DNA of 42,620 nucleotides, taken from positions 1-42,620 of the forward strand of contig JACRDU010000074.1 of NCBI GenBank assembly GCA_016218495.1. Reading direction: 5' to 3'. The notes beneath the pieces are model-generated. The model was given only the letters and a program-made list of their open reading frames with translations. It was not told the DNA's origin and ran no database searches. Shown here piece after piece: positions 19,700-30,666 of this stretch. How positions within the stretch are numbered: position 1 is the stretch's first letter; each line of letters opens with the position of its first letter. This DNA comes from Elusimicrobiota bacterium (GTDB taxonomy: Bacteria; Elusimicrobiota; Elusimicrobia; UBA1565). The position numbers were made by a program, and so were the translations under genes.

Positions 19700-20518
19700 A
19701 TGGACCGATTGCCCCTTTTCGTGGAGCCCGTCCCGCTGGACCTGGCTTGGAAGGACCCCGGCGCCAACCTGGACGCGATGGAGGCGGAAATCCGCCGTCG
19801 GCTCGCGGCCGCGCCCGAGGTCCCTCCGGAGTCCGTGCTCTTCCTCTTCCCCGAGATGACGCTGACCGGTTTCGTGACGAAGGACCCCCACGCCTACGCG
19901 GTCGAGCCGCCGGCCCCGCCGGTGGCCGCCCTGCGCGCCCTGGCGAGGCGCCTCAGGACGGGCATAGCGGCGGGGTTCCCGGAAGTGAACCGGGAGGACC
20001 GTCGCAAGCCCCTCAATACCCTGGCCGTGGTGGCGCCCGACGGCGAAATCGCCGGCCTCTACCGCAAGACGCATCTCTTCACCTGGGGGGCGGAGCCGGA
20101 GTCGGCATGCTATGCGGCCGGGGAGAGCGGGACCCTGTTCGACTACCGCGGCTGGAAGGTGGGGCTGGCCATCTGCTTCGACGTGCGCTTCTCGGCCTTG
20201 TTCCACGCCTATGCGAAGGCCGGCGCCGACCTCGTCCTCGTCTCGTCGAACTGGGTGGGGGGGCCGCACAAGACCTACCAGTACCGGACCCTGTGTTCGG
20301 CGCACGCCATCCTCACTCAGGCCTTCGTGGCGGCTGTGAACCGCGCCGGGCGCGACCCGGCCTGGGAGTACGACGGGTCCAGCTATGTCTTCGCGCCCAC
20401 CGGCGAGGACATCTATAAAGGAAGCCCTTGCCGCCTCGACCCCGCCGTCATCGCCGCCGTCCGAAAAATGGCCGTCCGCGTCGCCGACAGACCCATAACG
20501 GTGTCAGACTTTCGGTAG
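19700..20518 (+). CDS. Nitrilase-superfamily carbon-nitrogen hydrolase
   Basis: A 272-residue amidase or nitrilase-fold enzyme with the complete catalytic set: Glu52 in FPEMTLTGF, Lys123 in YRKTHLF, and Cys159 in AICFDVRF. The family hydrolyses carbon-nitrogen bonds of amides such as omega-amides or carbamoyl compounds; the LFTWGAEP and SSNWVGGPHKTYQY segments resemble omega-amidase-like members but do not fix the substrate. An in-frame GTG at 19685 exists, but 19700 fits the leaderless promoter. The last codons (TVSDFR) and the TAG stop belong to the inverted end of a 78-bp mobile-type repeat, so the native C-terminus has been replaced. Confidence 0.9.
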   Translation: MDRLPLFVEPVPLDLAWKDPGANLDAMEAEIRRRLAAAPEVPPESVLFLFPEMTLTGFVTKDPHAYAVEPPAPPVAALRALARRLRTGIAAGFPEVNREDRRKPLNTLAVVAPDGEIAGLYRKTHLFTWGAEPESACYAAGESGTLFDYRGWKVGLAICFDVRFSALFHAYAKAGADLVLVSSNWVGGPHKTYQYRTLCSAHAILTQAFVAAVNRAGRDPAWEYDGSSYVFAPTGEDIYKGSPCRLDPAVIAAVRKMAVRVADRPITVSDFR

Positions 20519-20574
20519 TTTCGGAAGTTTCGATAACATCGAGTTATCGAAACTTCCGAATGTCTGACACCGTT
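20497..20574 (+). repeat. 78-bp REP-like palindromic element related to the transposon
   Basis: Bounded by AACGGTGTCAGAC (20497-20509) and its reverse complement (20562-20574), identical to the ends of the transposon at 5915-6898. The centre is a perfect 16-bp hairpin: 20522-20537 pairs with 20543-20558 around the loop ATCGA. GTAG (20515-20518) lies three bases before the hairpin, the arrangement of a REP sequence with its guide tetranucleotide. The left arm carries a 9-base insert, including TAG, relative to the right arm. It contains no coding capacity of its own and is probably mobilised in trans. It lies between convergent genes. Confidence 0.8.
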
Positions 20575-20575
20575 G

Positions 20576-20768
20576 CTAGGACATCCCGCAGGGGCCGTTG
20601 CCGCAGCCGCCGCCTCTAGGGGGGCAGGCGCCCTCCCCGCAGGGGGAGGATTTCGAGCGGCGTCCCGAGACGGAGGGGATGCGGTCGGAGACCTTCACGA
20701 TGCGGTCTGTCTTGGCGTCGTAGACGTACTTGCCGGTGATCGATTCCTTGAGCTTCGTCTTGGCTTTT

Positions 20769-20776
<8 letters not shown>
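20576..20776 (-). CDS. Small Cys/Gly-rich protein overlapping gcvP
   Basis: A 66-residue protein with a basic N-terminus ([12 protein letters not shown]), a central [19 protein letters not shown] segment and a C-terminal tail with four cysteines ([20 protein letters not shown]). I do not recognise a family. The cysteine spacing could bind a metal or form disulfides; there is no signal peptide. Its ATG lies eight bases inside the end of gcvP, so translation could be coupled. The non-random middle segment and exact overlap argue that it is real. The stop is one base from the REP-like element. Confidence 0.55.
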
Positions 20777-23648
<2,872 letters not shown>

Positions 23649-23682
23649 GTCACCTCTCGGCGCATCGTGGTCGGGAAACCCG

Positions 23683-23688
23683 ATGATA
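23683..23688 (-). promoter_or_regulatory. Probable -10 of gcvP
   Basis: TATCAT on the minus strand, about 34 bases before the gcvP ATG, leaves a short leader with a ribosome-binding site. It lies in the 46 bases between the WD40 gene stop and gcvP. A glycine riboswitch would not fit in this space. Confidence 0.4.
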
Positions 23689-23694
23689 TCGCTT

Positions 23695-26600
23695 TTAGTC
23701 GGCGGGGGGCAACTGGGGAGGTAGGGCGGTCCCCCGCTCGTCGAGACGGAGGCCGGTGGCCTCCTCGACGCGGCCGAGCAGCTCCCGCTGGGTGACTTCC
23801 TCTTGGAGCCAGGGCAGGTCCCAGGCACGCACACGCCAGTTGCCCTCCACCCACAGCCGGCGCCCGTCGGACGTGAAGGCCAGGGCGCCCAGGGTCCCTC
23901 CCTGGCGCAGAGGCCGCCCGGTCGGGGCCCCGGTCTGCGCGTCCCAGAGGTAGACCGTCCCGTCGAGCCCGCAGGAGGCCAGCACCCCTGAATCGGGAGA
24001 GAAGGCCGCGCCGCGCGGGGAGCCCGCATGGCGCAGCGGCGGTCCGACGACGGAGCCCGTCTCCAGGTCGATGAGCCGCGCCGTGCCGTCCACCGAGGCG
24101 GCCGCGGCACGCCGTCCGTCGGGGCTGACCTCCAGGAAGATCAGGGACTCCCCGAAGACGAGGGGGGGGCCGAGCGCTTCCCCGGTCCGGGCGTCCCAGA
24201 CGCGCACGGCCCGGTCGGAGAGCCCGCCGGTGACCAGGCGCCGCCCATCGGGGCTCCAGACCGCCTCGTTGCCGCCCGCGGCGATCTGCACGACGGGCTT
24301 GGGGCCCGGCGGGACGTCCCAGACCTCGACTTTGTCATATGCCGCGAGCGCCAGGCGCTTGCCGTCGGGGGAGAAGGAGAGGGCGGACGGCGGGTCCTTG
24401 GCCGGGATGGCGGGGCCGCGCGGGGCGCCCGTCGCCGCGTCCCAGAACACGACCTCCGCCCTGCCTCCTCCGGCCGCCACCAAGGTCCCGTCGGGGGAGA
24501 TGTCCGCCGCCGGCCTCCCGCGCATCTCCGTCGGGTCGGGGTGGCGCAGCGGGCCCGAGACCTTCTTGCCGGTGCGCGTGTCCCAGACCCAGACCTCGTC
24601 GGAGCCCAGGCCGGCGACGATGACCCGGGAGCCGGAGGCGTCGAAGCGCGCCAAGTCCATCCGGGCCGGGCCGGGTCCGGTCAGCTCCCGGGCCAGGTCG
24701 CGTCCGTCGTCCACGGAGCGCAGGAAGACCCCTTCCCCGGCGACAGAGTAGACCATGGTCTTCGCGTCCGGGCTGAAGGCGGACATATCCCCCCGGAACA
24801 GCGCCGGCGATTCCTGGGGCTCGGGGACGTCCCAGGTCCTGACGACGCCGTCGCGGGAGCCGGTGACAAGGGTCTTCCCGTCCGCCGAGAAGGCCAGCGA
24901 GGTCACCCCCGCCTGGTGCGGGAGGATGGGGCCGAACGGCTCCCAGACCCCGGCGCCCCAGAAGCGGACCGTCCCGTCCTCGCCCGCCGAGGCGACCACG
25001 TGGCCCCGGGGGCTCATGGCGACGGCGAGGATCGTGCCGACATGGCGCATGGCCGGGGGGGCGGGGTTGCCGAGGATGGTGTTCCCGGACCAGAACCGGA
25101 CCACCCCGTCCTCCCCGCCGGTGACCACCGAGGGCCCGCTCTGCGCGGAGGAGAAGACCCGGCCCTCGTGCCGCATCGGGCCGGCGACCAGGCGTCCGGT
25201 GTGAGCGTCGAATTGCATCGCCTCCGAATAGGTCTGCACCAGCAGGCGCGTGCCGCTGGGATCGAAGGAGACGCGCTGGGTGGCCCCGATGAAGAGCCCG
25301 CCGTCGGCGCTGCCGAAGTCGATGTCTTCGGCGATCTTGCGCCCGGTGCGCGTGTCCCAGATGCGCAGCACGCCGCCGCCGACGCTGGCCAGCTTCCGCC
25401 CGTCCGGGCTCAGGTCGATGCGCACGCCCTGCCCGTCGGGCATCGCATGGCGCATCCTCACCCCCGTGGGCTTCCCGGTCCGGCCGTCATGGAGGACGAT
25501 GTTCGGGCCGCCCTTGACCTCGGATTCCATCTGCACCGCGGCCGCCAGGCTGCCGTCCGTGGAGAAGGCGCCGGCCTCGCCGGGGAATTCCGCGAGGACC
25601 CCGCCGGTCTGGACGTCGAGCAGGCTGAGCTTCCCGAAGGTGGTGCAGAGCAGGGCGCGCGCGCCGAACCCGCCGAAGCGGACCGACGACTCCGGCCCGA
25701 TGAACCCCACGCTGAGGCCGCCGTCCGAGCGCGAGAGGGGGAGGGAGGCTTGGGCGTCATAGAGGTGGTACGTGTGCTCGCCGACGGCCAGCAGGCGGCC
25801 GCCGTCCGGCGAGGCGGCCACGGCCTGCACCGGCTCGCCCAGCGTCCACGAGGCGCGGGGCTTCGCGAACCCGGCCAGGACGGCCAGCGCGTCCCGGCGG
25901 GCGGCGGCCGAGGGCTTGAGCAGGTTCGACTTGGCGAAGAGCAGGGCCGAGGCGGTCGGCTGGCCCTGCAGCAGCGCGTTGCGGGCGCGCTCGGAATACG
26001 AGAAGGCCAGCTCGCTGGTCAGCGCCGCGTTCTTGGCCGCGACCTGGTAGACCCCCGTGGCGACGGCCCCGGCGCAGGCGGTCGCCAGGACGGCCGCCGC
26101 GGTGTGCCTCTGCAGGAAGCGCTTGAGGCGGTAGGCCCGGCTGTCGGCCAGCGGGCTGACCGGCAGGCGTCCGCGCCGGGCCTCCAGGTCGGCGAGCAGC
26201 GCGGTCACCGAGCCGTAGGCGGCGCCGTCGGCCGCGCTCCGGCACTTGGCCAGGATGGCCGAGAGGTCCTCGTCGGCGTCCTTGCCGGCGACGGAGGCGA
26301 GGGCGTCGGCCAGGGCACGGAGGTCGGCTCCCGCGTCCGCGGCGGCCTCGTCTCCCGCGCCGGCCCGCCTGGCCTGGCCGAGGTCGGAGATCCGGGCCCT
26401 GCCCTGCTCGTCGATGAGGATATTCGCCGGCTTGAGCCCGCCGTGGATGAGACCCTTGCCGTGGAGGTAGGCCAGCGCCCGGGCGGCGTCCTCGAACCAA
26501 GAGACGGCATCCTGGGGCCTCACGGCCTCGCCGGAGGAGATGCGCCCGGCCAGGGAGCCGTCCTCCATCAGGTCCATCGCGAAGAACGGCGGGTCGGCGG

Positions 26601-26859
26601 ACAGGTCCGCGTCGAGCAGGGAGACCACGTTGGGGTGGCGGTCCAGGCGGACCAACCTCTCCGTGTTGGCGCGCAGGGCCTCCCAGTCGAAGGCGTCCCG
26701 GTCCGTGAACACCTTCACGGCCACCCACTTCCCCGTCCTCTCCTGGTAGGCCTTCCACACCTCGGCCTGGGGGCCGCGGCCGAGCGGGCGGGTGAGTATA
26801 TAGCCCGGCACGCGGGGGGCCGACGGGTGCTGCAGGAAGCCGCGCTTCTCCCCGCTCAT
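23695..26859 (-). CDS. Membrane pseudokinase with a C-terminal WD40 array
   Basis: A 1054-residue protein. Residues about 18-230 have the Hanks kinase fold: glycine loop [18 protein letters not shown] lysine, and [19 protein letters not shown] near 129-147. The catalytic-loop HRD is HGG here, so the proton-accepting Asp is missing. DFG is DLG (ISDLGQ), and the activation segment and APE motif are absent, so catalysis is unlikely. A transmembrane helix ([18 protein letters not shown]) lies at about 250-272. From about 330 to the end come some sixteen WD40-like repeats with SPDG turns and W/F-D ends, enough for two propellers. The fold would put the propellers outside and the pseudokinase inside. 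It starts by ATGA overlap with the HSP90-like gene and is probably its partner. Confidence 0.88.
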   Translation of the reverse strand: MSGEKRGFLQHPSAPRVPGYILTRPLGRGPQAEVWKAYQERTGKWVAVKVFTDRDAFDWEALRANTERLVRLDRHPNVVSLLDADLSADPPFFAMDLMEDGSLAGRISSGEAVRPQDAVSWFEDAARALAYLHGKGLIHGGLKPANILIDEQGRARISDLGQARRAGAGDEAAADAGADLRALADALASVAGKDADEDLSAILAKCRSAADGAAYGSVTALLADLEARRGRLPVSPLADSRAYRLKRFLQRHTAAAVLATACAGAVATGVYQVAAKNAALTSELAFSYSERARNALLQGQPTASALLFAKSNLLKPSAAARRDALAVLAGFAKPRASWTLGEPVQAVAASPDGGRLLAVGEHTYHLYDAQASLPLSRSDGGLSVGFIGPESSVRFGGFGARALLCTTFGKLSLLDVQTGGVLAEFPGEAGAFSTDGSLAAAVQMESEVKGGPNIVLHDGRTGKPTGVRMRHAMPDGQGVRIDLSPDGRKLASVGGGVLRIWDTRTGRKIAEDIDFGSADGGLFIGATQRVSFDPSGTRLLVQTYSEAMQFDAHTGRLVAGPMRHEGRVFSSAQSGPSVVTGGEDGVVRFWSGNTILGNPAPPAMRHVGTILAVAMSPRGHVVASAGEDGTVRFWGAGVWEPFGPILPHQAGVTSLAFSADGKTLVTGSRDGVVRTWDVPEPQESPALFRGDMSAFSPDAKTMVYSVAGEGVFLRSVDDGRDLARELTGPGPARMDLARFDASGSRVIVAGLGSDEVWVWDTRTGKKVSGPLRHPDPTEMRGRPAADISPDGTLVAAGGGRAEVVFWDAATGAPRGPAIPAKDPPSALSFSPDGKRLALAAYDKVEVWDVPPGPKPVVQIAAGGNEAVWSPDGRRLVTGGLSDRAVRVWDARTGEALGPPLVFGESLIFLEVSPDGRRAAAASVDGTARLIDLETGSVVGPPLRHAGSPRGAAFSPDSGVLASCGLDGTVYLWDAQTGAPTGRPLRQGGTLGALAFTSDGRRLWVEGNWRVRAWDLPWLQEEVTQRELLGRVEEATGLRLDERGTALPPQLPPAD

Positions 26860-27986
26860 TTCCGCATCCCCGAGCGCATGCGGGTCAGGAATACCTTCAG
26901 CCCGACGGTCTCCCAGGCCTGCAGGCCTTTGAGGCGGTCGTCGAACCAGCCCTCCGCCAGGACCTCGGCCAAGGACAGCGCGGCGCCCGTCCGGCCTTCA
27001 TAGAGCGGCTTCTCCCACAGCTTGGCCAGCAGCGGGTCGGCCTTGTCCTTGAGAGGGTCGTTGAGCAGGGTCCAGCCCGCCTCGCGCGCCGCCGACAGGT
27101 CTCCCGGGGACCCCCCCGGCCCCGTATCGAGGATGCGGCCGAGGAGCTCCCGTTCCATGCCGGCGGCGGCGTCGCAGAGGGAGTCGAGGTGGGCGTCGCG
27201 CACGGCCCTGGTCTGCGAGGCGTCCAGGGTGAGCAGGGGGCTCTCCAAGAACGCCTCGCTGCGGACGAAACGGCTGGGATAGTCGAAGCGTCCCGCCGAG
27301 ACCCCGTCCAGGTGGACGACGGCCTCGCTGCGGCTGGCGCGGCGCACGCCGCCGGCGCGCAGGCGGATGCGGCCTCCTCCGAGCGCCTCGGGGAGGCGGC
27401 TCTCCACGACCACCCCGGGAGGGCCGCTCCTGCTCACGACTTCCTTGCCGTCGATGCGGACGGAGGCGGGGCACAGGCCCAGCATGTCGGGGGCTTCCTG
27501 GCGCGGCGGGGCCCAGGGGCGGCTGGCGAAGCTGCCCCACATCCCCTCCGCGCTCAGGATGGTGTCGGTCTCCCCGTCCTTGACGGGGACGAGGGATTCC
27601 CCGGCCAAGGCGGCCGCGCTGAGGCGCAGCCGCCCGTCGGCGGGCCCCGAGGTCAAGGACACGCCGCGCCCCCCCAGCCGGAAGGCCCAGAGCAGGCCGT
27701 AGGCCAGGTGCTTGGCGCGGTCCGTGGATTCGCTGCCGAACAGCACGGCGTAGGGGTCGCGCAGGTCCATCTTGGTCAGGGGTTCCCCGTCGAAGCGGAT
27801 CTTGAAGGAGGTCCATCCGGGCCACAGGTCGACGCGGGTGGCGCGCGAGGCGACCGCGCAGCGCACCCAGAAATAGAAGCCGAGGGTCGGGTCGCCGAGC
27901 TGGAAACGCTGGAGCTTGTCGAGGGCCCTGGCGCGGTCTACGCGCAGAGACCCCGTCTCGACGAGGCGGGCGCTCGGGTCCTCCAT
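26856..27986 (-). CDS. Degenerate HSP90/GHKL-like protein, partner of the WD40 pseudokinase
   Basis: A 376-residue protein without signal or membrane segment. Residues 16-110 begin VDRARALDKLQRF, pass through a helix, then strand VDLWPGWTSFKIRFDGEP and TDRAKHLAYGLLWAFRLGG. The order and the FDG motif (65-67) resemble the ATP-binding half of HSP90/GHKL proteins, but the acidic and Asn residues needed for ATP are not evident, so this is an inference. The same module recurs in the giant protein at 38770, with identical spacing from the conserved Lys to FDG. Later segments HLDGVSAG and LTLDASQTRAVRDAHLDSL are shared too. The C-terminal part has a PLYEGRTGAALSLAEVLAE element. It is first in a two-gene unit with the pseudokinase. 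Confidence 0.65.
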   Translation of the reverse strand: MEDPSARLVETGSLRVDRARALDKLQRFQLGDPTLGFYFWVRCAVASRATRVDLWPGWTSFKIRFDGEPLTKMDLRDPYAVLFGSESTDRAKHLAYGLLWAFRLGGRGVSLTSGPADGRLRLSAAALAGESLVPVKDGETDTILSAEGMWGSFASRPWAPPRQEAPDMLGLCPASVRIDGKEVVSRSGPPGVVVESRLPEALGGGRIRLRAGGVRRASRSEAVVHLDGVSAGRFDYPSRFVRSEAFLESPLLTLDASQTRAVRDAHLDSLCDAAAGMERELLGRILDTGPGGSPGDLSAAREAGWTLLNDPLKDKADPLLAKLWEKPLYEGRTGAALSLAEVLAEGWFDDRLKGLQAWETVGLKVFLTRMRSGMRK

Positions 27987-27992
27987 CGCCCC

Positions 27993-27998
27993 AGTATG
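27993..27998 (-). promoter_or_regulatory. -10-like hexamer of the HSP90-like/pseudokinase unit
   Basis: CATACT on the minus strand (27998-27993) ends six bases before ATG 27986. It matches TATAAT at four of six positions. No Shine-Dalgarno is present. Confidence 0.35.
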
Positions 27999-28038
27999 CG
28001 CGGCTGTTTTGAGGCGCGCAAGGGACGCCGTCCTGGGT

Positions 28039-28060
28039 TATAATCCCATGGTTCGGAGGA
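28039..28060 (+). promoter_or_regulatory. -10 and ribosome-binding site deciding the start of the repeat protein
   Basis: TATAAT (28039-28044) places transcription near 28050. GGAGGA (28055-28060) lies five bases before ATG 28066, so that ATG is the start rather than the in-frame ATG at 28048, which begins only three bases after the -10. Confidence 0.6.
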
Positions 28061-28065
28061 CCTAT

Positions 28066-28878
28066 ATGAAAGCCATGACCTTAGGACTCATCCTCGCTTC
28101 GCTCGCCTCGGGAGCCCGAGGGACGACGCTGGAATCGCTCAGCGCGGGTTCGGCCGCCCTGCTGCCGCAGGCCGTCGGGACGCTCCAGCCCGCGCTGGGG
28201 CAGGCCGGCCGCCGCTTCGAGCGCCGCCGCGCCGCCTTCGTGCGGCCCAACGAGCTGCCGCTGCCCTGCGGCAACCTCCCGGTCGTGTCCATCTACAACG
28301 GCACCATCTCCAAGAACGGGGTCGAGCTGGGACGCTCGGCCCAGTCCTATAAGGCCTCCTGCGACGGGACCGTGGCCTGGCTGGACAGCTACGGCCGCCT
28401 TTATAAGGAATCCCGCGAGCTCGGGCGCGCGTCGCGCTACGAGCTGGCGATGGTGACCGGCGACGTGGTCTGGATGGACTCCTACGGCCTCCTCCACATC
28501 AACGACAAGGAGATGGGGCGGGCGCAGCGCTGGGTGATGGCGCATTACACCGGCGACGTGGCCTGGGTGGACTCCAGCGGCGACCTGCATAAGAACGACA
28601 AGGAGCTGGGCCGCTCCTCGAACTTCTCGATCGCCGACCATACCGGCGACGTGGCCTGGACCGACTCCTGGGGAGACCTCTACAAGAACGAGGAGAAGCT
28701 CGGGCGCGCCTCGCGCTGGACGCTCTGCGCGCGGACCGGCGACGTCGCCTGGCAGGATTCCTGGAACGGGCTCTACAAGAACGGCGTGAAGGTCTTCGAG
28801 CGCCCGTCGAGCTGGAACCTGCGCGAGGACGGCCGCCTCATCTGGACCGACTCCTGGGGCCGGACCTACTCGGCCTGA
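28066..28878 (+). CDS. Secreted protein with six 31-residue repeats
   Basis: A 270-residue protein with a signal peptide (MKAMTLGLILASLASGARG). After a spacer of about 55 residues comes a run of 31-residue repeats to the end. The consensus core is DSxGDLYKNxKELGRASxW, then a variable stretch, then TGDVAW. The regular W-D-S-W-G turns and alternating strands suggest a closed beta structure such as a six-bladed propeller or a beta-solenoid; this is inference. A short C-terminal piece (TDSWGRTYSA) restarts the motif and could close a ring. It abuts the convergent MOSC gene with no spacer. No function is assigned; exported or surface binding is plausible. Confidence 0.8.
   Translation: MKAMTLGLILASLASGARGTTLESLSAGSAALLPQAVGTLQPALGQAGRRFERRRAAFVRPNELPLPCGNLPVVSIYNGTISKNGVELGRSAQSYKASCDGTVAWLDSYGRLYKESRELGRASRYELAMVTGDVVWMDSYGLLHINDKEMGRAQRWVMAHYTGDVAWVDSSGDLHKNDKELGRSSNFSIADHTGDVAWTDSWGDLYKNEEKLGRASRWTLCARTGDVAWQDSWNGLYKNGVKVFERPSSWNLREDGRLIWTDSWGRTYSA
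28288..28845 (+). repeat. Six tandem 93-base coding repeats
   Basis: Units begin at 28288 (degenerate), 28381, 28474, 28567, 28660 and 28753; each is exactly 31 codons and ends with a Trp codon. Units 3 to 5 are the most alike. There are no indels between units. Confidence 0.8.
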
Positions 28879-29670
28879 TTAGGCGCTGAGGGCGTCGCCG
28901 ACGCGCAGCACGCCCTCGGACACAGGCACCAGGTTCATCCCGAACAGGACTCCGCCGCCGCGGCGGCGGAAGCCGGCCAGGGTCTTGAGCGGCTCGGCCC
29001 CGGATTCGCCGGTGCGCGGGTCGACCGTGGTGATCGCGCAGCGTTCGCAGGGCTTCGCCGCCCGCAGCGCCACGCCTCCCGCCCTGAGCACCGACCACGC
29101 GTCTTCGCTCCAGGCCGGGCCGCCCCGCACGACGATGTTGGGCCGGAAGCGCTCCGGTTCGAAGGTCCTCCCGGCGCGCCTGCCGAGATCGGCCAGGGAC
29201 TCCTCCGTGACGGCCAGCAGGGGGAACCCGTCGGCGAAGGCGGTCCAATCCCCGGGCCGCCCATAAGGCTCCTCGAGGCGCCGGCGGAAACCCGGGGCGA
29301 TGCGGGCCAGGCGGCATGGCGCGCCGATGGCCGCCGTCAGCCAGGCCGCGGCGGCGTCCCCCTCGTCGAGCGCCGCGCAGGCGTCGCCCCAGACGCTGGC
29401 CGTCACTCGGGCCCGCCCCGGCGCCTCCAGAGAGACGGCCAGGTCGGGGCGTCCCGCGGCGCTCAGGGTCAGGGCGGCCTCAGCGAGGCGGCAGGCGATG
29501 AGGCACATCCGCGGGTGCTTGCGTTGGCTGAGGAAGACCCCGTCCGGGCCGACCACGACCCACTCCCGGTCGAATCTAGGGCCTCGGAACCCGACGCTCA
29601 GGCTGTCCGACTCGATGCCCGCCAGGGACTTCACGGGATAGACGAACAGCCTGGAGACGCTGAGGCCCAT
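28879..29670 (-). CDS. MOSC domain protein (YcbX-like)
   Basis: A 263-residue protein with an N-terminal MOSC beta-barrel (VSRLFVYPVKSLAGIE) and a C-terminal MOSC domain. The conserved Cys lies in KPCERCAITTVDPRTGE, as in YcbX/mARC-type molybdenum-cofactor enzymes that reduce N-hydroxylated compounds. RFRPNIVV and LFGMNLVP also fit the family. No ferredoxin domain follows, unlike E. coli YcbX, so an external electron donor would be needed. The ATG at 29670 is preferred to the one at 29688 because TAGAAT ends seven bases before it and the conserved N-terminus begins there. It is divergent from pip. Confidence 0.9.
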   Translation of the reverse strand: MGLSVSRLFVYPVKSLAGIESDSLSVGFRGPRFDREWVVVGPDGVFLSQRKHPRMCLIACRLAEAALTLSAAGRPDLAVSLEAPGRARVTASVWGDACAALDEGDAAAAWLTAAIGAPCRLARIAPGFRRRLEEPYGRPGDWTAFADGFPLLAVTEESLADLGRRAGRTFEPERFRPNIVVRGGPAWSEDAWSVLRAGGVALRAAKPCERCAITTVDPRTGESGAEPLKTLAGFRRRGGGVLFGMNLVPVSEGVLRVGDALSA

Positions 29671-29677
29671 GCCGGGG

Positions 29678-29699
29678 ATTCTAGCCAAAATGATATGTT
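29678..29699. promoter_or_regulatory. Back-to-back -10 elements for the MOSC gene and pip
   Basis: TAGAAT on the minus strand (29683-29678) ends seven bases before ATG 29670. TATGTT on the plus strand (29694-29699), preceded by TGA, ends six bases before GTG 29706. The hexamers are ten bases apart and the starts 35 bases apart, the same geometry as at crcB/ettA. Confidence 0.55.
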
Positions 29700-29705
29700 C
29701 GCGCC

Positions 29706-30656
29706 GTGACCAGAGAGCTATACCCCGAAATCGAGCCGTACCGCGAAGGCATGCTGAAGGTCTCCGAACTCCATTCCATCCATTGGGAGGAGTGCGGGAA
29801 CCCGGACGGCAAACCCGTCGTATTCCTTCACGGCGGGCCCGGCGGGGGCATCGACCCCTCGCACCGGCGCTACTTCGACCCGAAGCGCTGGCGCGTCATC
29901 CTATTCGACCAGCGCGGCTGCGGGAAGTCCACGCCCTACGCGGAACTGCGCGAGAACACCACCTGGGACCTGGTGGCCGACATCGAGAAGCTCCGGACCT
30001 TCATGGGGGTGGAGCGCTGGGTGGTCTTCGGCGGCTCCTGGGGCTCGACCCTCGCCTTGGCCTACGCCCAGACGCATCCGGCCCGCGTGAAGGCCCTGGT
30101 ACTGCGCGGCATCTTCACCCTGCGCCGGCGCGAGCTGGAGTGGTTCTACCAGGACGGGACCAGCCTGCTCTACCCTGACGCCTTCGAGCCCTACCGGGAC
30201 CACATCCCGGCGGCGGAGCGCGGCGACCTCATGGCGGCCTACCACAAGCGGCTGACCTCCGACGACCGGGCGGTGCGCATGGCGGCTGCCAGGGCCTGGT
30301 CGGTGTGGGAAGGGGCGACGAGCAAGCTGTTCCCGGACCCCGCGCTGATGGCGAAGTTCTCCGAGGACCGCCATGCCGAGGCGTTCGCGCGCATCGAGTG
30401 CCACTACTTCGTGAACAAGGGCTTCTTCGAGCGCGACGACCAGCTGCTGGCCGACGCGGGCCGCCTCAAGGGCATCCCGGGCGTCATCATCCACGGCCGC
30501 TACGACGTGGTCTGCCCGTTCGAGACGGCGTGGCTGCTCAAGAAGGCCTGGCCGGACGGGGAGCTCCTGATATCGGCCGACTCCGGCCACGCGATGGCCG
30601 AGCCGGCCAACCGCACCGCGCTGCTCGACGCCACCGACCGCTTCGCGGCGCTCTAG
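29706..30656 (+). CDS. pip: Proline iminopeptidase
   Basis: An alpha/beta-hydrolase of peptidase family S33 that releases N-terminal proline from peptides; 316 residues. The oxyanion region HGGPGGG is near residue 40. The catalytic triad is Ser111 (GGSWGS), Asp267 (RYDVVCP) and His295 (SGHAMA). DQRGCGKSTP and the helical cap region with WEGATSKL are typical of this enzyme. The start codon is GTG, six bases after the -10 hexamer and with no Shine-Dalgarno, pointing to a leaderless mRNA. It converges on the phosphate transporter gene ten bases further on. Confidence 0.95.
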   Translation: MTRELYPEIEPYREGMLKVSELHSIHWEECGNPDGKPVVFLHGGPGGGIDPSHRRYFDPKRWRVILFDQRGCGKSTPYAELRENTTWDLVADIEKLRTFMGVERWVVFGGSWGSTLALAYAQTHPARVKALVLRGIFTLRRRELEWFYQDGTSLLYPDAFEPYRDHIPAAERGDLMAAYHKRLTSDDRAVRMAAARAWSVWEGATSKLFPDPALMAKFSEDRHAEAFARIECHYFVNKGFFERDDQLLADAGRLKGIPGVIIHGRYDVVCPFETAWLLKKAWPDGELLISADSGHAMAEPANRTALLDATDRFAAL

Positions 30657-30666
30657 AGGCTCCGGC

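Noticed and set aside
27987-28065. Pho box or other operator between the HSP90-like and repeat-protein genes
   Set aside because: No direct or inverted repeat of useful length is visible; only the -10 elements and one ribosome-binding site can be supported.
29688-29688. Upstream ATG for the MOSC gene
   Set aside because: It lies upstream of the -10 element that serves this gene, and the extra six residues are not part of the conserved N-terminus.
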